From Clostridia bacterium (GTDB taxonomy: Bacteria > Bacillota > Clostridia > Lachnospirales > Lachnospiraceae): a stretch of 64,000 nt of DNA. The stretch covers positions 1 to 64,000 of the forward strand of contig QKAS01000030.1 in assembly GCA_003246295.1 (NCBI GenBank). Reading direction: 5' to 3'. Below, in pieces: positions 55,560 to 64,000 of the stretch (the first letter of the stretch is position 1; each line of letters opens with the position of its first letter). Both the position numbers and the translations under genes were made by a program. The notes under the pieces are model-generated. The model was not told where the DNA came from. It saw only the letters and a list, made by a program, of their open reading frames with translations, and made no database searches.

Positions 55560-55568
55560 GTACAGTTT

Positions 55569-56351
55569 TTATAAGGTCTGGTTCCTGTACTCCACTGGTG
55601 TCATATAATTTAATGAACCATGTGTCCTGATATTATTGAACCAATACACGTAGTCTGCCAGCTCAATTTTTAGCTGCTCTAGGCTAGTGAAATTTCTTCC
55701 TTTTACAAATTCTGTTTTGAACATTTTGAAATTTGACTCCGCAACAGCATTGTCATAAGGACAGCCTTTCATACTTAAAGATCGTTTGATTTGAAATACA
55801 TCAAGCATTTCATCAATGAGTTGGTTTTTAAACTCACTGCCTCGGTCAGTATGAAACATCTGAATTGTATTCAGATCTGTTTTTACCGTTGCAAAAGCAT
55901 CATAAACAAGCTCTGCATTCTTGTGAGCTCCGGCACTATAACCAATGATTTCTCGGTTAAACAAATCAATCAGTACACAGACATAGTTCCATTTATAATT
56001 CACTCGGACATATGTCAAATCGCTTACCACTACAGCATATTTCTTTTGATTATTGAACTCTCTGTTTAGTTCGTTTTTTACAGATGATTCATTGCATTTG
56101 TTTTTGTGTGGATGAAAAGCTGCAATCGTATAAGAAGATACAAGTCCTAACCTTTTCATGATTCGGCAAATTCTTCTTCTAGAAACTTGAAGATTTTCTT
56201 TGTTAAGTTCCTTTTTGATTTTACGACTTCCATAGACGTCACGATTGTTATGAAAAATGGTTTCTATTTTCGATTCCAATTCCGTCTCGTCTGGTTTTTG
56301 GGAAGCTTCATAATAATAAGAATTTCTGCTTATTTTTAGGACTTTGCACAT
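55569..56351 (-). CDS. IS3-family transposase OrfB (catalytic part)
   Basis: The DDE integrase domain of the transposase. The three acidic residues fall in VVSDLTYVRVNYKW, FHTDRGSEFKNQ and DNAVAESNFKMFKTEF. The region before it has RKIKKELNKENLQVSRRRICRIMKRLGL. In its own frame the reading extends upstream to the orfA stop, so the active protein is probably the OrfA-OrfB fusion made by a -1 shift at A-AAG (56396-56399). The frame is intact. Confidence 0.9.
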   Translation of the reverse strand: MCKVLKISRNSYYYEASQKPDETELESKIETIFHNNRDVYGSRKIKKELNKENLQVSRRRICRIMKRLGLVSSYTIAAFHPHKNKCNESSVKNELNREFNNQKKYAVVVSDLTYVRVNYKWNYVCVLIDLFNREIIGYSAGAHKNAELVYDAFATVKTDLNTIQMFHTDRGSEFKNQLIDEMLDVFQIKRSLSMKGCPYDNAVAESNFKMFKTEFVKGRNFTSLEQLKIELADYVYWFNNIRTHGSLNYMTPVEYRNQTL

Positions 56352-56392
56352 CGCTGATATCGAGTATTTGTGGGCATTTTGCTTGATTACAA

Positions 56393-56680
56393 TTACTTTC
56401 GTCCGAATATCAGCGCCGCTTGCTTTAAAATATCATTCTCCATTTTTAACTGTTGATTTTCTTTACGGAGTTTAAGTAATTCATTTTCTTCGGGGGAACG
56501 ATTATCAGCTTCTTTGGTTGATCCAGTTTCATTGATTCTTTTAATCCAACGATCAAGGGCAGATGCTGTTAGATCATATTCGCGGATGATATCCACTTTT
56601 GGTTTACCACTGTTATAAAGTTTTACCATTTGATGTTTGAAATCTTCTGTGAAATCTCGTCTTTGTCTTCGTTCTGCCAT
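56393..56680 (-). CDS. IS3-family transposase OrfA
   Basis: A 95-residue DNA-binding protein. A helix-turn-helix (RRDFTEDFKHQMVKLYNSGKPKVDIIREYDLTASALDRWIK) is followed by a leucine-zipper-like coiled coil (ENELLKLRKENQQLKMENDILKQ). The stop lies directly after AAAG, where a -1 shift would join orfB. GAGGTATTTAT precedes the start. Confidence 0.9.
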   Translation of the reverse strand: MAERRQRRDFTEDFKHQMVKLYNSGKPKVDIIREYDLTASALDRWIKRINETGSTKEADNRSPEENELLKLRKENQQLKMENDILKQAALIFGRK

Positions 56681-56711
56681 ATAAATACCTCTTTCTTTTG
56701 TTGCTTATATT

Positions 56712-57173
56712 TTATATGACCTTAATGAAACTGTACAGATTATTGTAGCCTATCCATTTTGTAGTAATACGAAACAAGTCCTGCACAGTCAAATAAGGAC
56801 TAACTATTTTTATTTCTCCTAATGTATCCTTTTCAAAGATAAACACTTGCTCTTCTGTTCCATCTTCCATTACTACCGTAAGAAATGAATTATCCCAATT
56901 ATCTACACGTATCTTTCTAATAGCACTATATAATATATTACTTTCAAAATATCCCGTTCCATCCTCGCTAATAATCATGTATTCATTTTCTTTAGATGAG
57001 TTTCCAGCAATTTGAATCGAAGAATCTTTGTCTGTAAATATCACATCATACTCAATTGTATTTTCTTCTTTAGTTTCAGTCATGTTCCTTGGTTCATCGT
57101 AATTACATGCATCTAGTAAAAAAATACACGTTAACAGACATACTATGATTTGATTCTTTTTCATTTCATTCAT
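56712..57173 (-). pseudogene. Lipoprotein gene truncated by the IS element
   Basis: A predicted lipoprotein: signal peptide 1-24 with lipobox LLDAC, then a mainly beta region of about 120 residues with no known motif. The last nine codons, LYSFIKVI and stop, are the IS left end, so the natural protein is cut at about residue 145. Only 58 bases separate it from the membrane-bound XRE regulator upstream, suggesting the two worked as a pair. Its tail may be the fragment at 55276-55559. Confidence 0.7.
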
Positions 57174-57231
57174 TAAATCCCCCTTTTAAAAAAGTTTTTG
57201 ATTTAATTAATCTGCATGTTAAAATGCGTAA

Positions 57232-57915
57232 CTATTCTAAAAATATCTGATATGCATGTATCATATTTTCTTCCCCTTTCTTAATTTTTCTTGTTGTTTG
57301 ATACCAAATAGTCAAATTACTTTCTACTGTAACATCGTTAATATCAATTACCTGATCCGATTGATCGTATATTACTGCATCCTTACACGATACGAGAAAT
57401 TTATCATCACCAAGAACTTTATTATATACACCATAAGTGGTAGCCTCAGCAACTACTTCTTTGACAATTAATGTGCTTTCATCTTTACCTACTACAACAC
57501 ATTGCAAAATACCATAAAAAGGAGTATTTACATATTTGTTATAAAAAAATACAAATGTAATTATAAAAATAAAGCATGTAATTATACTAAATATGATAGT
57601 GTATCTTATGTAAGTTTTTTTTCGCTTTTTAATGCTTGCACGAGACACGTCTAAAAGAGTTCCTATTGCTCCTGCAACAGTTACCTCTTCTTCTGTTTCA
57701 AACTCACTCTTATTTTCTTCTAATAAATACGAAATACTAACATCTAGTGCACGTGCAATATCATTTATTTTTAAAATATCTGGATATGATACTCCCCTTT
57801 CCCATTTTGAGATTGCTTTATCAGATACATGTAGTATTTTACCTAATTCACGCTGTGTCATATCTAATTCTACTCTTCGGCCTTTAATTAAACTCCCTAA
57901 ACTTTCTTGGCTCAT
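57232..57915 (-). CDS. XRE-family regulator with a membrane anchor and external domain
   Basis: A 227-residue protein. Residues 8-62 are an XRE helix-turn-helix (RRVELDMTQRELGKILHVSDKAISKWERGVSYPDI). A short linker leads to one membrane segment (about 107-128, IIFSIITCFIFIITFVFFYN) and an external domain of about 95 residues. The layout suggests a one-component sensor that links an outside signal to DNA. It lies just before the lipoprotein gene, a candidate ligand or partner. External-domain family not recognised. Confidence 0.75.
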   Translation of the reverse strand: MSQESLGSLIKGRRVELDMTQRELGKILHVSDKAISKWERGVSYPDILKINDIARALDVSISYLLEENKSEFETEEEVTVAGAIGTLLDVSRASIKKRKKTYIRYTIIFSIITCFIFIITFVFFYNKYVNTPFYGILQCVVVGKDESTLIVKEVVAEATTYGVYNKVLGDDKFLVSCKDAVIYDQSDQVIDINDVTVESNLTIWYQTTRKIKKGEENMIHAYQIFLE

Positions 57916-58062
57916 AATGTGCCTCCTTATACTGTTAAAATCGTAACATAAATTTCATAAGTTTGCACTCTACCATTGGTTTCCTTTGCATAATTTATTG
58001 AAGTTCTTTGTTTATAAGACCGTTCTTTGCTGCTCATTCTATTTTTCATCCCTATTGAGCGC

Positions 58063-58095
58063 AAAAAGGCTCCTAGGGAAAACCCTAGAAGCCTT
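58063..58095 (-). terminator. Intrinsic terminator after tuf
   Basis: AAGGCTTCTAGGG pairs with CCCTAGGAGCCTT (one wobble) around a four-base loop and runs into TTTTT on the minus strand, 22 bases past the stop. Confidence 0.88.
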
Positions 58096-58116
58096 AATTT
58101 TACTATAAGATTTAGA

Positions 58117-59310
58117 CTATTCGATAACTGTAGCAACACGTCCTGAACCAACTGTACGTCCACCTTCGCGGATAGCGAATGTAAGACCCTGATCCATAGC
58201 GATTGGGTGAATTAATTCGATTGTCATTTCGATGTTGTCTCCAGGCATACACATTTCAACACCTGCTGGTAGGTTACAAACACCTGTTACGTCAGTTGTT
58301 CTGAAGTAGAACTGTGGTCTGTAGTTATTGAAGAAAGGTGTATGACGTCCACCTTCGTCTTTTGTTAATACGTAAACCTGAGCTGTGAATTTTTTATGGC
58401 ATTTGATTGAACCTGGTTTTGCAAGAACCTGTCCTCTTTCGATTTCTTTTCTATCAACACCACGAAGAAGAGCACCGATGTTATCACCAGCCTGAGCTTC
58501 ATCAAGAAGTTTACGGAACATTTCGATACCTGTAACAACAACTTTTCTTGTTTCTTCTTTGATACCAACGATTTCAACTTCATCCTGGATATGAAGAACA
58601 CCAGCTTCTACTCTACCAGTAGCAACTGTTCCACGTCCTGTGATAGAGAATACATCTTCTACAGGCATAAGGAAAGGTTTGTCAGTTGCACGTTCTGGAT
58701 CTGGAATATAGCTATCTACTGCTTCAATGAGTTCAAGAATCTTGTCGCCCCATTCGCAGTTAGGATCTTCAAGTGCTTTTAAAGCAGAACCCTGGATGAT
58801 TGGTGTATCATCACCTGGGAATTCATACTCTGATAATAATTCTCTGATTTCCATTTCAACAAGTTCAAGGATTTCAGGATCATCAACCATATCACATTTG
58901 TTCATGAAAACAACGATATAAGGAACACCAACCTGACGGGAAAGTAAGATATGCTCTTTTGTCTGAGCCATAACACCGTCTGTAGCAGCTACAACAAGGA
59001 TAGCGCCGTCCATCTGAGCTGCACCTGTGATCATGTTCTTAACGTAGTCAGCATGTCCTGGGCAGTCAACGTGTGCGTAATGTCTTTTGTTTGATTCATA
59101 TTCAACGTGTGCTGTAGAGATTGTGATTCCACGTTCTCTTTCTTCTGGAGCTTTATCGATCATATCGAATGCTACCGCTTCACCGGTTCCTAATCTCATG
59201 TTAAGAGTTTTTGTGATAGCAGCTGTTAAAGTTGTTTTACCATGATCAACGTGACCGATCGTACCGATATTACAATGCGGTTTGTTTCTTTCGAATTTAG
59301 CTTTTGCCAT
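58117..59310 (-). CDS. tuf: Elongation factor Tu
   Basis: EF-Tu brings aminoacyl-tRNA to the ribosome. The 397 residues show GHVDHGKTT (P-loop), switch [19 protein letters not shown], and the tRNA-binding domains 2 and 3 ending [15 protein letters not shown]. It has its own strong promoter between fusA and itself as well as likely read-through. The next gene downstream is not rpsJ but the accessory block. Confidence 0.98.
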   Translation of the reverse strand: MAKAKFERNKPHCNIGTIGHVDHGKTTLTAAITKTLNMRLGTGEAVAFDMIDKAPEERERGITISTAHVEYESNKRHYAHVDCPGHADYVKNMITGAAQMDGAILVVAATDGVMAQTKEHILLSRQVGVPYIVVFMNKCDMVDDPEILELVEMEIRELLSEYEFPGDDTPIIQGSALKALEDPNCEWGDKILELIEAVDSYIPDPERATDKPFLMPVEDVFSITGRGTVATGRVEAGVLHIQDEVEIVGIKEETRKVVVTGIEMFRKLLDEAQAGDNIGALLRGVDRKEIERGQVLAKPGSIKCHKKFTAQVYVLTKDEGGRHTPFFNNYRPQFYFRTTDVTGVCNLPAGVEMCMPGDNIEMTIELIHPIAMDQGLTFAIREGGRTVGSGRVATVIE

Positions 59311-59382
59311 TTCTGAAAATCCTCCTTTAAAGTTCGTTCATTATTTTATTTAATGTTGTATTTATCTGCTCGATACCTTTGA

Positions 59383-59411
59383 TTATAGTAAATAACCAAA
59401 GGTTTTTCAAG
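59383..59411 (-). promoter_or_regulatory. Predicted promoter of tuf
   Basis: TTGAAA (59406-59411) and TATAAT (59383-59388) with a 17-base spacer. Seven-base arms ACCTTTG (59376-59382) and CAAAGGT (59398-59404) bracket the -10 and spacer. Confidence 0.7.
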
Positions 59412-59449
59412 CATAATTTTTGGATTATAATCGTACAAGCGAAATCAGA

Positions 59450-61567
59450 TTACTTTGATTTTGCAGCAAGTACTTTTTCCTGAACTGATTTTGGAACCTG
59501 TTCATATTTTTCAAAGAACATGGAGTAGTTACCACGTCCCTGCGTTTTGGAACGAAGGTCGGTTGAATATCCGAACATTTCTGCAAGTGGAACGAATCCT
59601 CTTACAATTTTTCCACCGCCAAGATCATCCATACCTTCAATACGTCCACGACGTGAATTGATATCTCCGATAATATCACCCATATATTCTTCTGGCATAG
59701 TAACTTCTACCTTCATGATAGGCTCAAGAAGAACTGGTGATGCTTTCTGCATAGCTTCCTTAAATGCAAGGGATCCTGCAATGTGGAATGCCATTTCAGA
59801 TGAGTCGACTTCATGGTAAGATCCGTCATATACGATTGCATGAACACCAACTACTGGGAATCCGCCAAGGATACCAGCTTTGGTAGCTTCTTCAATACCC
59901 TCTCCAACTGCCGGAACATATTCTTTTGGAATAGATCCACCAACACACTGAGATTCGAACTTGAATAACTGTTCACCATTTGCATCCATAGGTGCGAATT
60001 TAACTTTACAGTGTCCGTACTGTCCACGTCCACCTGACTGTTTTGCATATTTGCTGTCGATGTCAACCGCTTTTGTGATTGCTTCTTTATAAGCAACCTG
60101 TGGCGCACCAACATTTGCTTCTACTTTAAATTCACGCAGAAGTCTGTCTACGATAATTTCAAGATGAAGTTCACCCATACCAGCAATGATGGTCTGACCT
60201 GTCTCTGTATTGGTATGTGCACGGAATGTAGGATCTTCTTCTGCAAGTTTTGCAAGCGCTTCACCCATTTTGCCCTGTCCTGCTTTTGTCTTAGGCTCAA
60301 TTGCAAGCTCAATAACTGGTTCAGGGAATTCCATAGACTCAAGAATAACAGGATGCTGTTCATCACAGATTGTATCGCCTGTGGTAGTCGTTTTGAAACC
60401 TACTGCCGCTGCAATATCTCCTGCATAAACTTTATCAAGTTCTTCTCTTTTGTTGGCATGCATCTGTAAGATACGACCAACACGTTCTTTTTTATTTTTT
60501 GTAGCATTCAATACATAAGATCCAGAGTTAACCATACCTGAGTATACGCGGAAGAAAGCAAGCTTTCCAACGAATGGATCTGTCATGATTTTAAATGCAA
60601 GTGCTGCAAAAGGTTCTTCATCAGATGAATGTCTTACGATAGGTTCTCCATCCAAGTCTGTTCCTTCAATTGCAGGAATATCTGTTGGTGCAGGCATGAA
60701 TTCAAGAACTGCATCAAGAAGTTTCTGAACCCCTTTATTTCTGTAAGCTGTTCCACAGCAAACAGGAATTGCACGGCATTCGCATGTTCCCACACGAAGC
60801 ACAGCTTTAAGCTGTTCTGTAGTAGGTTCTTCTCCTTCAAGGTACATTGTCATTAAATCATCATCAAGCTCACAGATTTTTTCAATAAGCTCTGCACGAT
60901 ATAATTCAGCATCATCCTTCATATCATCAGGGATGTCAATGATTGAAATATTTTCACCCTTATCATCATTATAGATGTATGCTTTCATCTCAAACAAATC
61001 AATGATTCCTTTGAAATCGTCTTCTTTACCAATTGGTAACTGAAGACAAATTGCATTTTTACCAAGTCTGCTTTTAATCTGATCTACAGCTCCGTAAAAA
61101 TTTGCACCAAGAATGTCCATCTTGTTGATAAAAGCGATTCTTGGAACTTTATAAGTATCAGCCTGTCTCCATACATTTTCCGACTGCGGTTCAACGCCGC
61201 CTTTTGCACAGAAAACACCTACTGCACCGTCAAGTACACGAAGTGAACGTTCTACTTCCACGGTGAAATCTACGTGTCCAGGAGTATCAATAATGTTGAT
61301 ACGATGCTCAAGAGCGCCAGCTTTTTTCTGTGCGTTCTCCTGAAGTGTCCAATGACATGTCGTAGCGGCTGATGTGATTGTGATACCTCTTTCCTGCTCC
61401 TGCTCCATCCAGTCCATGGTAGCAGTACCCTCATGAGTATCACCAATTTTATAGTTTACACCGGTGTAAAATAAGATACGCTCTGTAAGCGTTGTCTTAC
61501 CAGCATCGATATGCGCCATAATACCAATGTTTCTGGTTCTCTCTAATGGATATTGTCTTCCAGCCAA
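59450..61567 (-). CDS. fusA: Elongation factor G
   Basis: The GTPase that drives translocation and, with RRF, ribosome recycling. The 705 residues include [20 protein letters not shown], the switch [30 protein letters not shown] and domains III-V ending [22 protein letters not shown]. It lies between rpsG and tuf. Confidence 0.98.
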   Translation of the reverse strand: MAGRQYPLERTRNIGIMAHIDAGKTTLTERILFYTGVNYKIGDTHEGTATMDWMEQEQERGITITSAATTCHWTLQENAQKKAGALEHRINIIDTPGHVDFTVEVERSLRVLDGAVGVFCAKGGVEPQSENVWRQADTYKVPRIAFINKMDILGANFYGAVDQIKSRLGKNAICLQLPIGKEDDFKGIIDLFEMKAYIYNDDKGENISIIDIPDDMKDDAELYRAELIEKICELDDDLMTMYLEGEEPTTEQLKAVLRVGTCECRAIPVCCGTAYRNKGVQKLLDAVLEFMPAPTDIPAIEGTDLDGEPIVRHSSDEEPFAALAFKIMTDPFVGKLAFFRVYSGMVNSGSYVLNATKNKKERVGRILQMHANKREELDKVYAGDIAAAVGFKTTTTGDTICDEQHPVILESMEFPEPVIELAIEPKTKAGQGKMGEALAKLAEEDPTFRAHTNTETGQTIIAGMGELHLEIIVDRLLREFKVEANVGAPQVAYKEAITKAVDIDSKYAKQSGGRGQYGHCKVKFAPMDANGEQLFKFESQCVGGSIPKEYVPAVGEGIEEATKAGILGGFPVVGVHAIVYDGSYHEVDSSEMAFHIAGSLAFKEAMQKASPVLLEPIMKVEVTMPEEYMGDIIGDINSRRGRIEGMDDLGGGKIVRGFVPLAEMFGYSTDLRSKTQGRGNYSMFFEKYEQVPKSVQEKVLAAKSK

Positions 61568-61581
61568 GGTATTTCCTCCTT

Positions 61582-62052
61582 TTAGAATCTGTAATGAGCA
61601 AATGCTTTATTTGCTTCAGCCATTTTATGCATATCTTCTTTCTTCTTTACAGAAGCTCCAGTACTTGCTGCTGCATCAAGAATTTCGTTAGCCAATCTTT
61701 CTTCCATGGTCTTCTCACCTCTTTTACGAGAATAAGTAGTCAACCAGCGAAGTGCAAGCGCCTGACGTCTTTCAGCTCTTACTTCGATTGGTACCTGATA
61801 TGTTGCTCCACCAATACGTCTTGCTTTTACTTCAAGAACAGGCATGATATTATTCATCGCCTCTTCAAAAACTTCAAGAGCTGGTTTGTCTAATTTTGCT
61901 TCCACTCTTGCGAATGCTCCATATACAATTTTCTGAGCTACGCCTTTTTTGCCGTCTAACATAATGTTATTAACAAGTTTCGTAACTACCTTATTGTTGT
62001 ATAAAGGATCCGCTAATACGTCTCTTTTTTGTACATGTCCTTTACGTGGCAC
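61582..62052 (-). CDS. rpsG: 30S ribosomal protein S7
   Basis: S7 nucleates folding of the 16S 3' domain and lines the E site. The start is a GTG at 62052, with AAGGAGG nine bases upstream; the product begins [20 protein letters not shown] after the first residue and is 156 long. An earlier ATG would include the ribosome site in the frame. Other marks are [27 protein letters not shown]. Confidence 0.97.
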   Translation of the reverse strand: MPRKGHVQKRDVLADPLYNNKVVTKLVNNIMLDGKKGVAQKIVYGAFARVEAKLDKPALEVFEEAMNNIMPVLEVKARRIGGATYQVPIEVRAERRQALALRWLTTYSRKRGEKTMEERLANEILDAAASTGASVKKKEDMHKMAEANKAFAHYRF

Positions 62053-62223
62053 GGTTCTTCCCTCCTTATTATAATGCGACATAATGTCTTAATAGATCAT
62101 CGGTACTCACAATGATAAAAATGTGTTCGCGCTGTTTTTCATTTATCTACGCATCAAGATGCACGAATCTGAACTCCAACACTAACTTAAGTTTAACTGT
62201 GGTACTTGCAAACAGTCAGATGA

Positions 62224-62643
62224 CTATTTTGCAGCTTTTGGTCTCTTAGCGCCGTATTTTGAACGAGCCTGTCTTCTGTTAGCAACTCCAGCTGTATCAA
62301 GTGTACCTCTGATAACATGGTATCTTGTACCTGGTAAGTCTTTAACCCTACCACCTCTGATAAGAACAACACTATGTTCCTGTAAGTTGTGGCCTTCTCC
62401 TGGAATGTAGCTTGTTACTTCGATTCCGTTTGAAAGACGTACTCTGGCGATTTTTCTAAGAGCTGAGTTAGGTTTCTTAGGTGTAGCTGTCTTAACAGCT
62501 GTACAAACACCTCTTTTCTGTGGTGCAGATACATCAGTTGTCTTCTTTCTTAAAGAGTTATACCCTTTCTGAAGAGCTGGTGCAGTAGATTTTTTTTCAG
62601 ATGTTTGTCTTCCTTTTCTAACTAACTGGTTAAATGTTGGCAT
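62224..62643 (-). CDS. rpsL: 30S ribosomal protein S12
   Basis: S12 lies at the decoding centre. The 139 residues include [60 protein letters not shown], with the lysines that give streptomycin resistance when changed both present. It is the first gene of the str operon and has its own promoter. A 171-base spacer, without a recognised element, separates it from rpsG. Confidence 0.98.
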   Translation of the reverse strand: MPTFNQLVRKGRQTSEKKSTAPALQKGYNSLRKKTTDVSAPQKRGVCTAVKTATPKKPNSALRKIARVRLSNGIEVTSYIPGEGHNLQEHSVVLIRGGRVKDLPGTRYHVIRGTLDTAGVANRRQARSKYGAKRPKAAK

Positions 62644-62736
62644 TCCGATTCACCTCCTGTGATTAAACTGTTTGTTACAACCCTTAACGGGTCATTTATG
62701 CACAATAAAAAAAAGCATTTTTGTGCATGCTAGATA

Positions 62737-62765
62737 ATTATACGTGCAGTCCATGTTCTTGTCAA
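62737..62765 (-). promoter_or_regulatory. Predicted promoter of the str operon
   Basis: Perfect TTGACA (62760-62765) and TATAAT (62737-62742) with a 17-base spacer. The -35 overlaps the acyltransferase stop codon. Confidence 0.75.
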
Positions 62766-63868
62766 TTCTTTTTTCTATATTTTACATAGAGGTTTCTTGT
62801 ATATTTTTTACCAAGTAAAAATGGAAAGAACCTATTAATTATATAAATAGCAATTACTTCCAAAACCAAAACGGCAACTGCTAATGTCAAATAAAAAACA
62901 TATTGCTTTGCCCGTGTTATATATTGATTTACAAAATATGAGAAATGGATCGCCGCTATCATAATTTGACAGTCAAGGTGGGTTGCCATAATAATCAAAG
63001 AATTTTTTCCAAAATAACGAATCATCTTTAACGATGGTACGTTTCTGCAAAATAAGATAACCCAGGCTGCCCCTGAAAGCGCTGCAATATAGTACAAAAA
63101 TGGTTGGTTAATGACAAGTGTATGAAGATCAACCCGCTTATTAACCATGCCACCCGCGATACTGAGCAACAGAAATAAAATACCTAATCCTATTTCTTTA
63201 AGGTTAACACTCTTTCTTCCTATATAAATATGAGTGCCCACCGCCTTATCATATAAAAGTCTTGTACAAAAATAACCAGCTGAGAGGAATATTATTCCAA
63301 CCATACCTCTTAAAAGAGACGTTAAGAAGTAGCCAACCCACAAGACTGGCATACTCAGGAACATCGGATAATATTCTTTGAATAGTGGAACGATGAAAGA
63401 TGTTATGACAGCCAGAATTACCGTAATAAAAATCGTCCACTTAGTATTGGTTTTTTTTCTTAATAATAAAAACCCGGTTTCTGAAAAAAACAGAGCAGGC
63501 AAAAACCATAGCACTGACATTCCATACAGTGTAATTGCCTCTATTCCAGACCGCTGCAAATCAACAACTGTTATGTTGTCCTGCTTTAAAATCAGATATG
63601 CAGCATCTATCAGAAGGTAAATCAAACTAAATCCAACATATGGAACCATAATGCTTCTCAATTTATTCTTTATGATTACAGAGATTTTCTTGTTTTCTTC
63701 TCCTTTGATTTGTAGCAGAATTCCTGCCAGAACAAAAAAAAGAGGCATATGAAACGATGAAATCCATGTGAGAATATCTTCCTGCAGAAATGTAGAATGA
63801 CCTGCCACCACCATAATGATGCCTATTCCCTTCGCCATATCCAAATAATCTATTCTTTCTTTTTTCAT
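62762..63868 (-). CDS. Acyltransferase family 3 membrane protein
   Basis: A 368-residue membrane protein with about ten hydrophobic segments, matching the acyltransferase-3 family that O-acetylates or otherwise acylates surface glycans. The N-terminus is typical: ERIDYLDMAKGIGIIMVVAGHS with the catalytic-type His, then SFHMPLFFVLAGILL. Substrate unknown. The start at 63868 follows GGAG by six bases. It stands directly before rpsL, where rpoC or small ribosomal genes would often be. Confidence 0.85.
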   Translation of the reverse strand: MKKERIDYLDMAKGIGIIMVVAGHSTFLQEDILTWISSFHMPLFFVLAGILLQIKGEENKKISVIIKNKLRSIMVPYVGFSLIYLLIDAAYLILKQDNITVVDLQRSGIEAITLYGMSVLWFLPALFFSETGFLLLRKKTNTKWTIFITVILAVITSFIVPLFKEYYPMFLSMPVLWVGYFLTSLLRGMVGIIFLSAGYFCTRLLYDKAVGTHIYIGRKSVNLKEIGLGILFLLLSIAGGMVNKRVDLHTLVINQPFLYYIAALSGAAWVILFCRNVPSLKMIRYFGKNSLIIMATHLDCQIMIAAIHFSYFVNQYITRAKQYVFYLTLAVAVLVLEVIAIYIINRFFPFLLGKKYTRNLYVKYRKKN

Positions 63869-63920
63869 AATTATCTCCATTCAGTTCAATTCATAAAGTG
63901 CCACATAATATATAAAAGCA

Positions 63921-63951
63921 AAAACAAAGGATATCAGATTTCTGATATCCT
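63921..63951 (-). terminator. Terminator of a gene beyond the right edge
   Basis: AGGATATCAG and CTGATATCCT form a perfect ten-base stem with a four-base loop; TTTGTTTTTG follows on the minus strand. No gene is seen from here to the window edge. Confidence 0.7.
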
Positions 63952-64000
63952 CTTAACCACGATTATAGCTAGATTGTATTCATTCTGCAATGATATTCTT

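Larger units (their letters stand above)
55560..56736 (-). mobile_element. IS3-family insertion sequence
   Basis: A complete-looking element of about 1.18 kb with orfA and orfB. Both ends share a 19-base inverted repeat, GTACAGTTTCATTAAGGTC at 56718-56736 (complement) and GTACAGTTTTTATAAGGTC at 55560-55578, differing at three positions. Outside, the left end adds T and the right end A. No target duplication is evident in the flanks, so the insertion is old or the locus was rearranged. Confidence 0.88.

Noticed and set aside
57927..58163. Open frame across the tuf terminator
   Set aside because: It overlaps the end of tuf and the terminator hairpin and has no family resemblance.
1..64000. tRNA, rRNA genes or CRISPR arrays
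   Set aside because: No GTTCRA-type T-arm with matching acceptor, no rRNA signature and no regularly spaced repeats were seen on either strand.

Overview
The window is a low-GC Gram-positive (Firmicutes) chromosome segment, most likely from a butyrate-forming anaerobe of the Lachnospiraceae or a close Clostridia relative. The evidence is a complete crotonyl-CoA/butyryl-CoA operon, strong AGGAGG ribosome binding sites, TTGACA/TATAAT promoters with 17-base spacers, a zinc-type S14, a KOW protein between map and infA, an enlarged L17, and ECF transporter genes next to truA-rplM-rpsI. Almost every gene lies on the minus strand. The exceptions are an SDR, a GntR regulator, an M15 peptidase, a methyltransferase and an ABC-F protein. 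The bias suggests one replichore, with the origin to the right.

Layout. (1) 123-6136: thl-crt-hbd-bcd-etfB-etfA, converting acetyl-CoA to butyryl-CoA. (2) 6323-10778: long HPF, a 500-base gene-free stretch with a cluster of DnaA-box-like sites, an NlpC/P60 cell-wall hydrolase with a WalR-type box at its promoter, an SDR, and a DUF368 lipid-carrier translocase. (3) 10878-18244: a probable nickel operon, hypB / 892-residue Fe-S flavoprotein / hypA / DUF5692-like membrane protein / cbiM(N) / cbiQ / cbiO, divergent from a FadR-type GntR regulator. (4) 19170-23678: accessory genes, namely a TauE/SafE permease, an MFS transporter behind a leader-peptide attenuator, GNAT, GT4, and a YefM-YoeB toxin-antitoxin pair. 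(5) 23815-45701: rpsI, rplM, truA, ecfT, ecfA2, ecfA1, then (after an inserted M15 peptidase) rplQ, rpoA and the whole alpha, spc and S10 ribosomal clusters up to rpsJ. (6) 46179-57915: a 12-kb accessory block lying between rpsJ and tuf, which are often neighbours. It holds a methyltransferase, DUF2752 and DUF3048 proteins, a PadR-controlled Fe-S/flavodoxin operon, a GreA-type factor, an aldo-keto reductase, an ABC-F ATPase, membrane proteins, and an IS3-family element that truncates a lipoprotein gene. (7) 58117-62643: tuf, fusA, rpsG, rpsL, followed by an acyltransferase gene.

The most promising leads are the nickel/redox operon with its unassigned flavoprotein and membrane protein; the MFS attenuator with a 36-codon leader peptide absent from ordinary ORF calls; three PadR operator copies at exact 27-base spacing; four GTAC cores at 12/16/12 spacing over the yefM promoter; the DnaA-box cluster; and several structured, unassigned leaders before ribosomal protein operons. 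No tRNA, rRNA or CRISPR array was seen. All family names come from reading the sequences by eye; no database search was run.
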